Assembly: GCF_013410945.1 (NCBI RefSeq) | Contig: NZ_JACCCH010000001.1 | Location: 992,001-1,056,000, forward strand | Reading direction: 5' to 3' | Length of the DNA stretch: 64,000 bases | Source of the DNA: Leifsonia sp. AK011 | Lineage (GTDB): Bacteria > Actinomycetota > Actinomycetes > Actinomycetales > Microbacteriaceae | Translations under genes and position numbers: made by a program | The notes under the pieces: generated by a model | Seen by the model: only the letters and a program-made list of their open reading frames with translations | The model's database searches: none | What the model was told of the DNA's origin: nothing | In this document: in pieces, positions 1 through 9,328 of the stretch | Layout of the letters: each line of letters opens with the position of its first letter | Position numbering within the stretch: the stretch's first letter is position 1

Positions 1-505
1 TTCCGTACGCCATCGGGTACTCGACCGCCGAACCCCTCGGCTCACCATCGCGACGGATGAACCCGCCCCCGATCGAGAAGTAGGTCTCCTGCAGGAGCAC
101 CTCGCCACCCGCCCCGAGAGCAGTGACCATGAGAGCATTCGGATGCCCCGGCAGTCGAACTCGAGGCTGCAACTGCGCATCGCCCCGAGCAAACGTCACC
201 GGCCACAGCCCATCAAGCAGGAGCGGTGACCCGTCCACCCAGTCTGACCAGACCCCGCGGACGTCGGCAGGGTCCACGGTCTCGGGAGCGTGCCCTTGAA
301 GCCCCGCAACGATGGCATCGGGGGTGCCGTGACCAAGACCAGTTGCGCCGAGCGAACCGTAGAGATCACAGGTGATGCGAGCGGGACGAGCATCCACCGC
401 CCGCCCAGCGAAGTCGAGCGCAGCGCGCATCGGACCGACGGTATGAGAACTCGAAGGCCCCACACCGACGGAGAACAACTCGAACGCCGAGACGTACGCG
501 GTCAT
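1..505 (-). CDS. sdaA: L-serine dehydratase (L-serine ammonia-lyase), N-terminal part, cut by window start
   Basis: Deaminates L-serine to pyruvate and ammonia; members of this family carry an oxygen-labile [4Fe-4S] cluster. The reading frame is open from an ATG at 503-505 to base 1 (168 codons). Near residue 10 it has the family motif ELFSVGVGPSSSHTVGPM, the most diagnostic stretch of the beta-domain of single-chain bacterial SdaA. The cluster-binding cysteines of the C-terminal half would lie outside the window. No strong ribosome binding site is visible before the ATG. The acidic 113-residue ORF upstream on the same strand ends 34 nt before this start and may share its transcript. Identity is confident; the gene is incomplete only because the window ends. 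Confidence 0.93.
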   Translation of the reverse strand, partial: MTAYVSAFELFSVGVGPSSSHTVGPMRAALDFAGRAVDARPARITCDLYGSLGATGLGHGTPDAIVAGLQGHAPETVDPADVRGVWSDWVDGSPLLLDGLWPVTFARGDAQLQPRVRLPGHPNALMVTALGAGGEVLLQETYFSIGGGFIRRDGEPRGSAVEYPMAYG

Positions 506-539
506 GTGTCCGAGGGTACGCCTGGGCTGCACGACATCG

Positions 540-881
540 TCAGTCTCCGCGATCGACTTCTCCGTCGTCGAGGAGGTCGTTGGCGTCGACGGTGTCCTCG
601 CCACCCATCGCGGCATCCGTCTCGATGAGGCCGCCGTCGACCTCGGGAATCACGCCATCCGGGAGCGCCTCACCGGCGGCATCGCCGACAGGTGCATCAG
701 GCGGTGTGGGGTCCTCGGGAGCGCCCTCGGGGGGAGTGGGTGCCGGCGGCGGTGTCGACACCGGTCCGCCGCCGGCAGTCTTGGGGTCCGAGTCCTGCGA
801 AGAGGCGGGCACTTCGCCACCGGCCGACGGCGCGGAGCGACGGATGGGGTCGGGGTCTGCTGACGAGATCGTGTCGGACAT
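540..881 (-). CDS. small acidic proline-rich hypothetical protein
   Basis: Predicted 113-residue protein starting MSDTISSADPDP. The middle is low-complexity, rich in Pro, Gly, Ala, Asp and Glu (for example PPPAPTPPEGAPEDP), and the C-terminus is strongly acidic (DANDLLDDGEVDRGD). There is no signal peptide, membrane segment or recognisable domain, so it is probably disordered. Third codon positions are almost all G or C, as in neighbouring real genes, which supports translation despite the poor complexity. No clear ribosome binding site precedes the ATG, so the start is uncertain. It lies 34 nt upstream of sdaA on the same strand. Function unknown. Confidence 0.5.
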   Translation of the reverse strand: MSDTISSADPDPIRRSAPSAGGEVPASSQDSDPKTAGGGPVSTPPPAPTPPEGAPEDPTPPDAPVGDAAGEALPDGVIPEVDGGLIETDAAMGGEDTVDANDLLDDGEVDRGD

Positions 882-1074
882 GAACCCAGTAAAACCAGCG
901 GACGGGCATCCGTGAAGGGCTGGACACGGTGCCCTCTCCAAGCTAGAGGCAATGGAAGTACTTTCATCCTGCAACGGTAACCAGCGCTTCACCCTGCGGA
1001 CACCGAGCGCGGGGAGGCTGGAGCTTGTCCCCCGCTCCGGGGTACAAAACCCTCGATCCCCTAAGGACCTTCTC

Positions 1075-4000
1075 GTGCCCTTGTCGCATCGCTTCCGCCG
1101 GATCCTCGGCACAGCTCTCGTCGCCTCCGTGGCGACGGGCGCTCTCGTCGCAACACCACTCTCGGCAACAGCCGCAGAAGACGAAGATCTCGCGTCGCGC
1201 TTCACCTTCGCGGTGTTGCCCGACACGCAGTTCTACTCGCGCTATTCCCCCGACCAGTTCCACCCTCGCTATGGCGCTGACCCCTATGAGGTGCAGACGC
1301 AGTGGCTCGCCGACCACGCAGACGACCTCGACATCCCCTTCGTCGCCCACCTCGGTGACATCGTCGACCGCGTCGGCACCAATCACGAATGGGTGGCCGC
1401 AGACACAGCCATGAAGAACCTCGAGAACGCGAACGTGCCGTACTCGATTCTTGCTGGCAACCACGACGTGCGTAACAGCAACGACCAGCTCGACGACACC
1501 AGCTACAACCTGTCCAACGAGCCGTTCCTCACGTGGTTCGGAGTGAACCGCCGAGAGAATCTCTCCACCTACGAGGGAAGCGATCCCACGGGCTTCAGCC
1601 AGTACCACATCTTCGAGGCCGAGGGCCAGCAGTTCATGGTGCTCGCTCTCCCGTGGCGTGCATCCGACGCGACGATGGCGTGGGCGGATGCAGCGATGGC
1701 GGCTCACCCGACGCTTCCCGTCATCCTCACCACCCACTCCCTGCTCAACATCGCACCCGACGGCATCTCGCCGCTCGAGACGGAGTACGGCCTCGAACTC
1801 TGGGACAAGCTCATCCGCAGCAACGACCAGATCTTCATGACGCTCAACGGTCACTTCCACGGTGCCACCCAGCTGGTGAAGACGAACGATGCAGGCCACC
1901 CCGTCTACGAGATCCTCATGGACTACCAGATGGCGTACGAGGGCGGTAACGGTTACCTCGGTCTCTTCGAGTTCGACCTGACCAACAACCTCATCGATGT
2001 GCAGACTGCGTCGCCGTGGGTCACCTGGAAGCCTCAGGAGACGCTCACCGCTTACGACCAGCCGTTCCTCGAGAATTCGATGCAGAAGTACACGATCCCG
2101 TTCAACTTCGCTGAGCGTTTCGCCGGCTTCACGTCGACGTTCACCGCGGGTCCGGCGGACAGCCCCTCGCTCACGAAGAAGGCTCGTGACATCCTGCTCG
2201 ACGGGTTCGAGGGCCCCGACGCGATCACGACAGAGTTCCCGGGCAACGAGCTCGACTACCCGGAGGTGGACGGAACCCTCGCGCACTGGCGCTTCAACGG
2301 TCTCGATGGTGTTGTTGACGGCGACACCGTGATCCCGGACGTCTACGGCGACAACGACATGCACCGAGTCGACCCCGCGACCACCAACGCGGTCGGCTCC
2401 ACGTGGGGCGACGTCACCGTGGAGAGCGACGACGTACACGGCTACTCGTCCGATGGGGCTGCGGTGTGCTTCGCCGACTCCAACCAGACCACCAACCGTT
2501 TCAGCTACTTGAGCACAGCGGCAGACGCGGCGGTCAACAACTCGGCACTCACCGGCGGCTTCACCATCGAGACGTTCGTCAAGATGGACGAGAACTGGGA
2601 TGCCACGGCCAACGGCTGGTCGAAGGCAGTTGTGCACACGGGCAACCGTTCGCAGATCCCCGGGTTCGCCCGCACGCAGTGGGACTGGACGGCATCGCCC
2701 ACAGCACTCGGTATCTCGAACCTGCGTGAGTTCCAGTGGACTGCAGTTCCCGGTGACCCGACCAAGGGTGACAAGACCAACTGGTCCGGCGAGATCATGA
2801 CGGGCGCCTGGTCACACGTCGCAGTGGTGGGGGATCCCAGCAACAGCACCTACACGATGTACGTCGACGGCGCCCCGGTGCTGCGCAACGCGGTCAACGC
2901 TCTCGGCCTCGCTGAGAACCCCAACATGCCCTGGATCCTCGGAGCAGACTGGGTCGACAACGCAGCCAAGAACGGCTGGAACGGATGCATCGGCGAAACC
3001 CGCATCATCGACCACGCAACCACGCCCGACCAGTGGCTCACGCAGCGCGCGGACCTCACGGGCCTTGCAGTCACGCAGGCTCCGACTGGCGAGCTCTCGT
3101 GGAACACCGACTCGGTCGAGATCTCGGGCACCGGGTTCGCAGGAGCCGAGGTGCGTGTTCGTGACGCCAAGGCTGAGCAGGTGGCATCCACTATGGTCGC
3201 CGAGGATGGCACGTGGTCGGTTGAGGTCGCGGGCTTCCACTCGGGTGATGCCGCTCTGAGCGTCGTGCAGGGTCTCGGCGCTCGCGAGTCGGAGGCGATC
3301 GCCGTCTCCTTCTCGATCGCTGACCTCTCGAAGGGTCGCATCGCTGGCGCGAACCGCTACGACACCGCCGTGAAGATCTCGCAGCAGTCGTACCCGGACA
3401 CGGCGCCTGTTGTCTACATCGCGGATGGCACGAAGTACCCCGACGCACTGTCCGCTGGCCCCGCTGCGGCCTTCGAGGGTGGTCCACTGCTGCTCGTTGA
3501 GCCTTCGGCGATTCCCGGCTTCGTGGCCGCGGAGATCGAGCGACTCGCTCCGCAGCGAATCGTCGTCGTGGGAGGAACGCCGTCGGTAAGTGCCGACGTG
3601 TACGCCCAGCTCGACACGATGGCTGATGAGATCACGCGACTGGGTGGTGCCAACCGGTACGAGACATCCCGCATGGTCGCCGATTACGCGTTCGGTGACG
3701 CCGGCGCGTCGATGGCCTACCTCGCGACTGGCACGAAGTTCCCGGATGCGCTCGCCGCGGGTGGTGCCGCTGGTGCGCAGGATGCCCCGGTGATCCTCGT
3801 GAACGGATCGGCTTTCTCCCTCGACTCGGCCACTCGGGCGCTGCTCGACTCGCTCGGCACGACCGACAGCCGCGTACTCGGTGACACGAACTCGATCTCG
3901 GAGGGCATCTTCGAGGACGCGAATGAGGTCACCAACTCGGTTCGTCTCGCCGGCGCCAACCGGTTCCAGACGGCGCGAGTGATCAACGCCGACGCGTTCG

Positions 4001-4227
4001 ACTCGGCCGACCGAGCGTTCCTCTCGACCGGTGAGAACTTCCCTGACGCGCTCGCGGGTTCGGCCTGGGCCGGCTCGGAGGGTGCGCCGCTGTTCACGGT
4101 CCGCCAGGACTGTGTGCCGCAGGGGGTGCTCGATGACCTCATCGCTCTCGGGGTCAGCGAGGTCGTCCTGCTCGGTGGAACGCCGTCACTGAGCGAGAAC
4201 GTCTTCGCCCTCACGCCGTGCGCGTGA
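1075..4227 (+). CDS. secreted metallophosphoesterase with LamG-like domain and three C-terminal CWB2 cell-wall-binding repeats
   Basis: A surface protein of 1050 residues. The GTG at 1075 is preferred over upstream in-frame codons because AAGGA (1063-1067) precedes it at good distance and a signal peptide then starts at once (basic RFRR, hydrophobic LGTALVASVATGAL, cleavage near SATAA). The first third is a calcineurin-like phosphoesterase with its metal motifs in order: LPDTQ, HLGDIVDR, AGNHDV, TTHS and GHFHG. The middle holds a concanavalin/LamG-like region (FTIETFV, MYVDGAPV) and a short Ig-like segment. The C-terminus has three CWB2 repeats (RIAGANRYDTAV, RLGGANRYETSR, RLAGANRFQTAR), each with PDALA and VVGGTPS-type motifs, which attach proteins non-covalently to cell-wall polymers. 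Substrate unknown. A strong hairpin terminator follows. Confidence 0.9.
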   Translation: MPLSHRFRRILGTALVASVATGALVATPLSATAAEDEDLASRFTFAVLPDTQFYSRYSPDQFHPRYGADPYEVQTQWLADHADDLDIPFVAHLGDIVDRVGTNHEWVAADTAMKNLENANVPYSILAGNHDVRNSNDQLDDTSYNLSNEPFLTWFGVNRRENLSTYEGSDPTGFSQYHIFEAEGQQFMVLALPWRASDATMAWADAAMAAHPTLPVILTTHSLLNIAPDGISPLETEYGLELWDKLIRSNDQIFMTLNGHFHGATQLVKTNDAGHPVYEILMDYQMAYEGGNGYLGLFEFDLTNNLIDVQTASPWVTWKPQETLTAYDQPFLENSMQKYTIPFNFAERFAGFTSTFTAGPADSPSLTKKARDILLDGFEGPDAITTEFPGNELDYPEVDGTLAHWRFNGLDGVVDGDTVIPDVYGDNDMHRVDPATTNAVGSTWGDVTVESDDVHGYSSDGAAVCFADSNQTTNRFSYLSTAADAAVNNSALTGGFTIETFVKMDENWDATANGWSKAVVHTGNRSQIPGFARTQWDWTASPTALGISNLREFQWTAVPGDPTKGDKTNWSGEIMTGAWSHVAVVGDPSNSTYTMYVDGAPVLRNAVNALGLAENPNMPWILGADWVDNAAKNGWNGCIGETRIIDHATTPDQWLTQRADLTGLAVTQAPTGELSWNTDSVEISGTGFAGAEVRVRDAKAEQVASTMVAEDGTWSVEVAGFHSGDAALSVVQGLGARESEAIAVSFSIADLSKGRIAGANRYDTAVKISQQSYPDTAPVVYIADGTKYPDALSAGPAAAFEGGPLLLVEPSAIPGFVAAEIERLAPQRIVVVGGTPSVSADVYAQLDTMADEITRLGGANRYETSRMVADYAFGDAGASMAYLATGTKFPDALAAGGAAGAQDAPVILVNGSAFSLDSATRALLDSLGTTDSRVLGDTNSISEGIFEDANEVTNSVRLAGANRFQTARVINADAFDSADRAFLSTGENFPDALAGSAWAGSEGAPLFTVRQDCVPQGVLDDLIALGVSEVVLLGGTPSLSENVFALTPCA

Positions 4228-4234
4228 TGTAACG

Positions 4235-4270
4235 GTGCGGGGCCGACAGGGAATCCGGTCGGCCCCGCAC
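4235..4270 (+). terminator. intrinsic terminator after the metallophosphoesterase gene
   Basis: A perfect 13-bp GC-rich stem (4235-4247 with 4258-4270), a 10-nt loop and then TCTTTG. It begins 7 nt after the stop codon. Confidence 0.85.
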
Positions 4271-4302
4271 TCTTTGTAGGGTGATGAGCTGTGGGGTGAC
4301 GA

Positions 4303-4321
4303 GTTCTGGAACTTCCAGAAC
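4303..4321. promoter_or_regulatory. 19-bp palindrome, possible operator
   Basis: GTTCTGGAA-C-TTCCAGAAC is a perfect inverted repeat around one central base. It lies between the terminator of the upstream gene and the promoter of the LAATG-anchored protein, about 57 bp before that -35 box. It has no T-tract, so it is more likely a protein-binding site than a terminator. The binding protein is unknown. Confidence 0.4.
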
Positions 4322-4377
4322 GACACTTGATCAGACGAAACTTGCGTCCATAAGTGCTTCACGCATCGCATCTTTTG

Positions 4378-4407
4378 TTGACAGGGTGCTGAATGCCTGC
4401 CTACCCT
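4378..4407 (+). promoter_or_regulatory. sigma70-like promoter of the secreted TIM-barrel gene
   Basis: TTGACA at 4378-4383, an 18-bp spacer and TACCCT at 4402-4407. The -35 is a perfect consensus; the -10 keeps the T, A and final T. Transcription would start near 4414, giving a leader of about 95 nt with a GAAGGAAG ribosome binding site. Confidence 0.55.
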
Positions 4408-4507
4408 CGAACATAAGAGGCCTTGAGTGGCCTCCGTTCGGGGGGTAATCGGTGCGTCTGCATCGAACTTCGAGCCACAACGTTCAATGACGAAGGAAGT
4501 GCACACA

Positions 4508-5761
4508 GTGATACGTAGACGACTCACCGCGGCGATGGTCGCAGGAGCGGTCGCCGCTCTGCTGGTCCCACAGGCAGCAACGGCAGCCTCGGCTGCTGAC
4601 GAGGGGGACCGGGTTCTCATTCCCGCAGAGCAGGTGTCGATCCAGATGTTCTCCCTCATCCCGTGGGTGAACGCCGACACCCTTCCTGTCGTACTCGACC
4701 GCCTCAGCGAAATCGGGCTCAAGAACATCGAGCCGTTCGGCTCGAACTTCACCGGCTACACCGCCGCGGAGTTCCGTGCCATGACTGACAGCAAGGGTCT
4801 GAGCATTCCGAGTTCGCACTACAACGTCGACGAGGCCACCTACGACAGCACGCTCCTCTTCGAAAAGACTCTCGGCCAGGAGTTCTCGGGCTCTGGCGGA
4901 TTCGCTTCCCCCGGCATCAACAGCCTCGCCGACGTGCTCGAGACAGCCGCGACCATGAATCGTCTGGGACAGCGTTCGGTCGACGCCGGTGTCGGCAAGT
5001 TCTTCGGCCACAACCACGCTCGCGAGTTCACGACGATGTACGACTACAACGGCGTGATGACGCCAGCGTGGGAGATCCTCGTCGCCGAGACCAACCCCGA
5101 CCTCGTTACCTTCCAGCTCGACGTCGGATGGGCAACACACGCTGGCGTGGATGTTGCTGCCCTCATCACCGAGTACGCGGACCGTATCCAGCTGCTGCAC
5201 ATCAAGGACGCCGTCAACCTGGGTGGCTCGGGCAACCCCACGTTCGTCAACCTCGGCGAGGGTGACGTGCCGCTGCAGGACATTCTGGCTTCCGCCAAGG
5301 CTGCCGGAATCGCCTACTACGTGATGGAGTACGACTTCGCTGCCGACGGCAACAGCTTCGCGACCGAGGGCTTCGAGTACCTGACGGGTCTGCCCGCAGG
5401 GCCGTGGACCGAGGTAACGCCCGCTCCCGTCACCTTCGACGGCACGACCGTCCACATTCCGAGCACCGAGGGCGTCGAGTACGTGCACGACGGCGAGGTG
5501 CTTGCAGCCGGCAGCTACACCGGCGCCGGAACCGTGACGATTACAGCTCAGGCCATCGTCGGCTACGTGATTGCAGAAGGCGCCACCACCGAGTGGACGT
5601 TCACCTTCCCGACAGCAGGTACGCCGGGAGTCACACCTGCCGCGTCGCTCGCAGCGACCGGTTCTGAAACGGCCCCGGGCATCGCCCTCGGAGCAGCACT
5701 CATCCTGCTGCTCGGTGGCGCACTCGTGGTCACCCGTCGTCGCCTGGCAGCGAAGAGCTAG
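4508..5761 (+). CDS. secreted sugar phosphate isomerase/epimerase-like TIM-barrel protein with LAXTG sortase signal
   Basis: A 417-residue protein. The GTG at 4508 is chosen because GAAGGAAG lies 7 nt before it and the signal peptide (IRRRL, then AAMVAGAVAALLV, cleavage near ATAASA) starts there. The central ~260 residues resemble the xylose-isomerase-like TIM barrel: IQMFSLIPW, NIEPFGSNF, KFFGHNHARE, FQLDVGWATHAG, IQLLHIKDA, YYVMEYD. These contain the His, Asp and Glu residues that bind metal in this fold. The C-terminus has LAATG, a hydrophobic helix and RRRLAAKS, the sorting signal used by class E sortases of high-GC actinobacteria. The barrel is normally cytoplasmic, so wall anchoring is unusual. 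No sortase gene is in the window. The gene follows another surface enzyme. Substrate unknown. Confidence 0.88.
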   Translation: MIRRRLTAAMVAGAVAALLVPQAATAASAADEGDRVLIPAEQVSIQMFSLIPWVNADTLPVVLDRLSEIGLKNIEPFGSNFTGYTAAEFRAMTDSKGLSIPSSHYNVDEATYDSTLLFEKTLGQEFSGSGGFASPGINSLADVLETAATMNRLGQRSVDAGVGKFFGHNHAREFTTMYDYNGVMTPAWEILVAETNPDLVTFQLDVGWATHAGVDVAALITEYADRIQLLHIKDAVNLGGSGNPTFVNLGEGDVPLQDILASAKAAGIAYYVMEYDFAADGNSFATEGFEYLTGLPAGPWTEVTPAPVTFDGTTVHIPSTEGVEYVHDGEVLAAGSYTGAGTVTITAQAIVGYVIAEGATTEWTFTFPTAGTPGVTPAASLAATGSETAPGIALGAALILLLGGALVVTRRRLAAKS

Positions 5762-5793
5762 CACTGAGGTAGCAAGCACAGGCTGACGCAGAC

Positions 5794-5837
5794 ACGTCGC
5801 CGACCGAGCGTAGGAGAGCACGCTCGGTCGGCGACGT
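5794..5837 (+). terminator. strong hairpin terminator after the TIM-barrel gene
   Basis: An 18-bp perfect inverted repeat (5794-5811 with 5820-5837) with an 8-nt loop, followed by TCGTCTT. It separates the secreted-protein gene from the helicase gene. Confidence 0.85.
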
Positions 5838-5905
5838 TCGTCTTGGGGCTACGTGTCGTACGATCCCGCTAGCCTTGCCGCAGGCCAGTTAGCAGGGGAG
5901 GGTGC

Positions 5906-8900
5906 GTGTTTCTGCTCGACGGAACCCTCGTCACCTCGCCCAGCGATCTCAGCCTCGCATCTCGATGCGAGTTCGCTTTCGCACTCCAACTGGATGCCAA
6001 GCTCGGCAAGGTCCGCCTCGAGAAGGTCGAACGCGATCCCATCGAGCAGCGTGCGGCCGACCTCGGCGACGTCCACGAGAACCGTCACCTCGCCCTGTAC
6101 CGCTCTCGCTACGGCGAGGGGGTCGTAGAACTGGAACGTCCGGCGATCAGCCGCGACGGGCTCAGGGCGGCAGCGGATGCCACAGCAGAAGCGCTTCGGG
6201 CGGGTGCATCCGTCGTCTTCCAGGCGACCTTCTTCGATGACGGACCAACACCACTCATCGGTTTCGCAGACTTTCTCGTGCGCCAACCGGACGGCCGCTA
6301 CCGAGTACAGGACACGAAACTCGCCCGCAGCGTGAAGGTGCCGGCACTCCTGCAACTCGCGGCGTACCACGAGCAGATCGCACGCCTCGGAATCCCGGTG
6401 GATGACACGGTCGAACTGATCCTCGGGACCGACGAGCATTCCGCCCACAACATCGCCGACATCGCCCCGGTGTATGCAGCAAGAAGAGCACGACTCGTCG
6501 AGATCGCCAGCGAACGCCTCGCCGACCCCGACTATGTGCGTTGGGGTGACGAACGATACGCGATCGACGGACGCTGCGAGATCTGCGAACCACTCGCAGC
6601 GGAGAGCCGCGACGTGCTCCTGACGGCAGGGCTCCGCCTCACACAACGGGCGAAGCTGCGTGCCGCGGGCATCGAGACGATCGAGCAACTCGCAGCCGCA
6701 CACGACAACGAGTCGGGCATCCCGCAACGAACATTTGAGGCGCTACGAACGCAGGCCGCACTCCAGCTGGGCGCAACGGAGGGCGAGCCACCCCCCTTCG
6801 TCGTCTTCGACACGCGACCCATCGCCGATCTTCCCGAGCCGAATGCAGGGGACATCTTCTTCGACTTCGAGGGCGACCCGCTCTACAGCGAGCGCCGCGA
6901 CGGAGAGACGATCTGGGGCATCGACTACCTCTTCGGCTGGGTGGATCGCGACGAGCAGTTCACCCCGATCTGGGCGCACGACCTCGCCGAGGAGAAGGTA
7001 GCGCTGCAGACCTTCCTCGAGCAGCTCGTCGAACGCCGAGCCCAGTACCCCGGCATGCACGTGTACCACTACGCCTCGTACGAGCGAACGCACCTGCTGA
7101 GTCTCGCCGCACGGCACGGCATCGGCGAGCACATCGTCGACGATCTACTCCGAGAGGGAGTTCTCGTTGACCTCTACCCGGTCGTCAAGAAGACGGTGCG
7201 GGTCGGCGGCCGCTCGTACTCGATCAAGAAGCTCGAACCCCTCTACATGGGCGACGAACTCCGAGCCGACGATGGAGTCAGTACAGCAGTCGACTCGATA
7301 GTCCAGTACAACTCCGCCCAGGAGGAGCTGCTGGTGGGCAATGCGGATGCAGCATCCCGAATCCTCGACGACATCGCCGACTACAACCGCTACGACTGCG
7401 TCTCCACCCTGAGGCTGCACGACTGGCTCCTCGGTCTGGGCGAGGAACGCGGCGTACTGCCCGGGCAGGCGAGCGAGGTGCTCGATCGCGCCCCTTTCGA
7501 ACCGAGCCCGCTCGCCGATTCGCTGGCTGAGCGGGCCATCTCAGCCCGACACAATGGCGACCTCACGGGAGCCACCGCCTACGACCTCGCCTCAGCGGCC
7601 GTCGACTACTACCGGCGGGAGGAGAAGAGCTTCTGGTGGGCGCACTACGCGCGCCTCGAGTACCCGGTGGACGAGTGGGAGAACGACCGGGACGTCTTCA
7701 TCGTGGAGCGCGCCGAGGTCGCGAGTGACTGGCAGCTCGAGGGGCCCCGCAGCACGAGCCCGCGGCGAACGCTCTCGTTGACGGGTGCGTGGTCACCGGG
7801 CAGCCGCGGTTCCGGCCGCGAAGCCTTCACCATCTACGACGCCCCAGCCCCCTATGCCGACCCGCGAACACCCGACGGCTATCGCCTCGCGGTGGGGGCA
7901 AACGAACTGGTTACTGAGGACGACGGAACGGTGACCCTGGTCGAGCGCTGCCCAGCCACACAAGACACCTGGGCCGAACTCCCCATCGCGGTCGCTCCCG
8001 GGTCACCACCACGAACCAACAACCTCAAGTCCGCCATCGAGGAGGTGGCCTCGCGGTTGTCGGTGAACGGTCCGGACGGCTCGGCGATCGCCGACATCCT
8101 GTGGCGACAGCCAGCGATCGAGAGTCCGCGGACTGTTGCCGAGAGCATCGTGGAGGCCAGCTACCTCGCGGTGCAGGGCCCGCCGGGTACGGGCAAGACC
8201 CACCTCGCGGCATCCGTCATCAAGGAGCTCGTCGAGAAGCACCAGTGGCGCATCGGAGTGGTCGCACAGTCCCACAAGGTCGTGGAGAACGTGCTGCGCA
8301 AGCTCGTCTCGCCCGAGATCGGGCTCGACCCGTACCTCGTGGGAAAGGCGCCGGGGGAGGGCAGCGACTACTCCGACGAGTTCTTCACGACGATTGCCAA
8401 AGACCAGCAGCTCGCCTTCGCCGCGGCACGTCAGGGCTACGTGATCGGCGGAAGCTCGTGGGACTTTACGAACCCCAAACGGTTCAGGCGCGAGCAGCTC
8501 GACCTGCTCGTGATCGACGAGGCAGGGCAGTTCTCGCTCGCGGCGACGATTGCCGTGAGCGTCGCTGCGAAGCGACTACTACTTCTTGGCGACCCGCAGC
8601 AGCTGCCGCAGGTGAGCCAGGGCACCCATCCAGCGCCCGTCGACCAGTCAGCACTGGGGTTCATCGCGGGGGATCACGCAGTCCTGCCCCAGGAATTCGG
8701 CTACTTCCTCGAGCAGAGCAGACGAATGGATGCCGCGGTCGCCCGCCCCATCTCGCAGCTCGCCTACAACGGACAACTCCGCAGCCACCCCGTTGCGGCC
8801 GAGAGGCACCTTGCCGACATAGCACCGGGCGTGCATCCCGTACCGGTCGACCACGAGGGCAATGCGACGCACTCCCCGGAGGAGGCAGCTCGAGTTGTAC

Positions 8901-9328
8901 TGCTCGTCGCCGAGCACCTCGGACGCGTCTGGACCGACGGGGATGCCGCGACCCGACCACTCGCGCAGCCCGACATCATCGTCGTAACCCCCTACAACGC
9001 GCAGGTCGACACCATTCGTGCTGCCCTCGACGACGCGCTTTACCCGGACGTTCGGGTGGGCACGGTGGACAAGTTTCAGGGCCAGGAGGCGGTGATCTCG
9101 ATCGTGAGTCTTGCTGCATCGAGCGCTGACGACGTGCCGCGGGGCATCGACTTCATCATCAACCGCAACCGACTCAACGTCGCGATCTCCCGGGCGCAGT
9201 GGGCGGCCTACCTGCTCTACTCGCCGGGCCTCACGCGCTACCTCCCGCTCAAGCCCGAGGGTGTGGCCGAGCTGAGCCGCTTCCTGCGCCTGCTGGGACC
9301 GGAGCGTCCGCTCCCGCTGGTTGAGTAG
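5906..9328 (+). CDS. TM0106-type RecB-like nuclease fused to RNase-H-fold domain and SF1 Upf1-like helicase
   Basis: A 1140-residue predicted nucleic-acid helicase/nuclease. GTG at 5906 is preceded by AGGGGAGG. Residues ~1-300 match the TM0106/RecB-like nuclease region, including a CEIC motif near residue 224 that may pair with the early Cys of RCEFAF in an Fe-S or zinc site (inference). Residues ~320-520 form an RNase-H/DEDD-like domain (FFDFEGDP, YNRYDCVSTLRL). The C-terminal half is a superfamily 1 helicase: Walker A QGPPGTGKTH, Walker B LLVIDEAGQF, GDPQQLPQ, and motifs V/VI VDKFQGQE and NVAISRA. The last residues (LVE-stop) are encoded by the first copy of a repeat element. Likely a DNA repair or RNA-DNA processing enzyme; its role in actinobacteria is not established. 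It is monocistronic, so it is probably not part of a defence operon. Confidence 0.9.
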   Translation: MFLLDGTLVTSPSDLSLASRCEFAFALQLDAKLGKVRLEKVERDPIEQRAADLGDVHENRHLALYRSRYGEGVVELERPAISRDGLRAAADATAEALRAGASVVFQATFFDDGPTPLIGFADFLVRQPDGRYRVQDTKLARSVKVPALLQLAAYHEQIARLGIPVDDTVELILGTDEHSAHNIADIAPVYAARRARLVEIASERLADPDYVRWGDERYAIDGRCEICEPLAAESRDVLLTAGLRLTQRAKLRAAGIETIEQLAAAHDNESGIPQRTFEALRTQAALQLGATEGEPPPFVVFDTRPIADLPEPNAGDIFFDFEGDPLYSERRDGETIWGIDYLFGWVDRDEQFTPIWAHDLAEEKVALQTFLEQLVERRAQYPGMHVYHYASYERTHLLSLAARHGIGEHIVDDLLREGVLVDLYPVVKKTVRVGGRSYSIKKLEPLYMGDELRADDGVSTAVDSIVQYNSAQEELLVGNADAASRILDDIADYNRYDCVSTLRLHDWLLGLGEERGVLPGQASEVLDRAPFEPSPLADSLAERAISARHNGDLTGATAYDLASAAVDYYRREEKSFWWAHYARLEYPVDEWENDRDVFIVERAEVASDWQLEGPRSTSPRRTLSLTGAWSPGSRGSGREAFTIYDAPAPYADPRTPDGYRLAVGANELVTEDDGTVTLVERCPATQDTWAELPIAVAPGSPPRTNNLKSAIEEVASRLSVNGPDGSAIADILWRQPAIESPRTVAESIVEASYLAVQGPPGTGKTHLAASVIKELVEKHQWRIGVVAQSHKVVENVLRKLVSPEIGLDPYLVGKAPGEGSDYSDEFFTTIAKDQQLAFAAARQGYVIGGSSWDFTNPKRFRREQLDLLVIDEAGQFSLAATIAVSVAAKRLLLLGDPQQLPQVSQGTHPAPVDQSALGFIAGDHAVLPQEFGYFLEQSRRMDAAVARPISQLAYNGQLRSHPVAAERHLADIAPGVHPVPVDHEGNATHSPEEAARVVLLVAEHLGRVWTDGDAATRPLAQPDIIVVTPYNAQVDTIRAALDDALYPDVRVGTVDKFQGQEAVISIVSLAASSADDVPRGIDFIINRNRLNVAISRAQWAAYLLYSPGLTRYLPLKPEGVAELSRFLRLLGPERPLPLVE

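Noticed and set aside
964-2637. 557-codon minus-strand ORF opposite the metallophosphoesterase gene
   Set aside because: Antisense to a gene with clear domain motifs; composition rich in Arg, Val and Glu as expected for a high-GC shadow frame.
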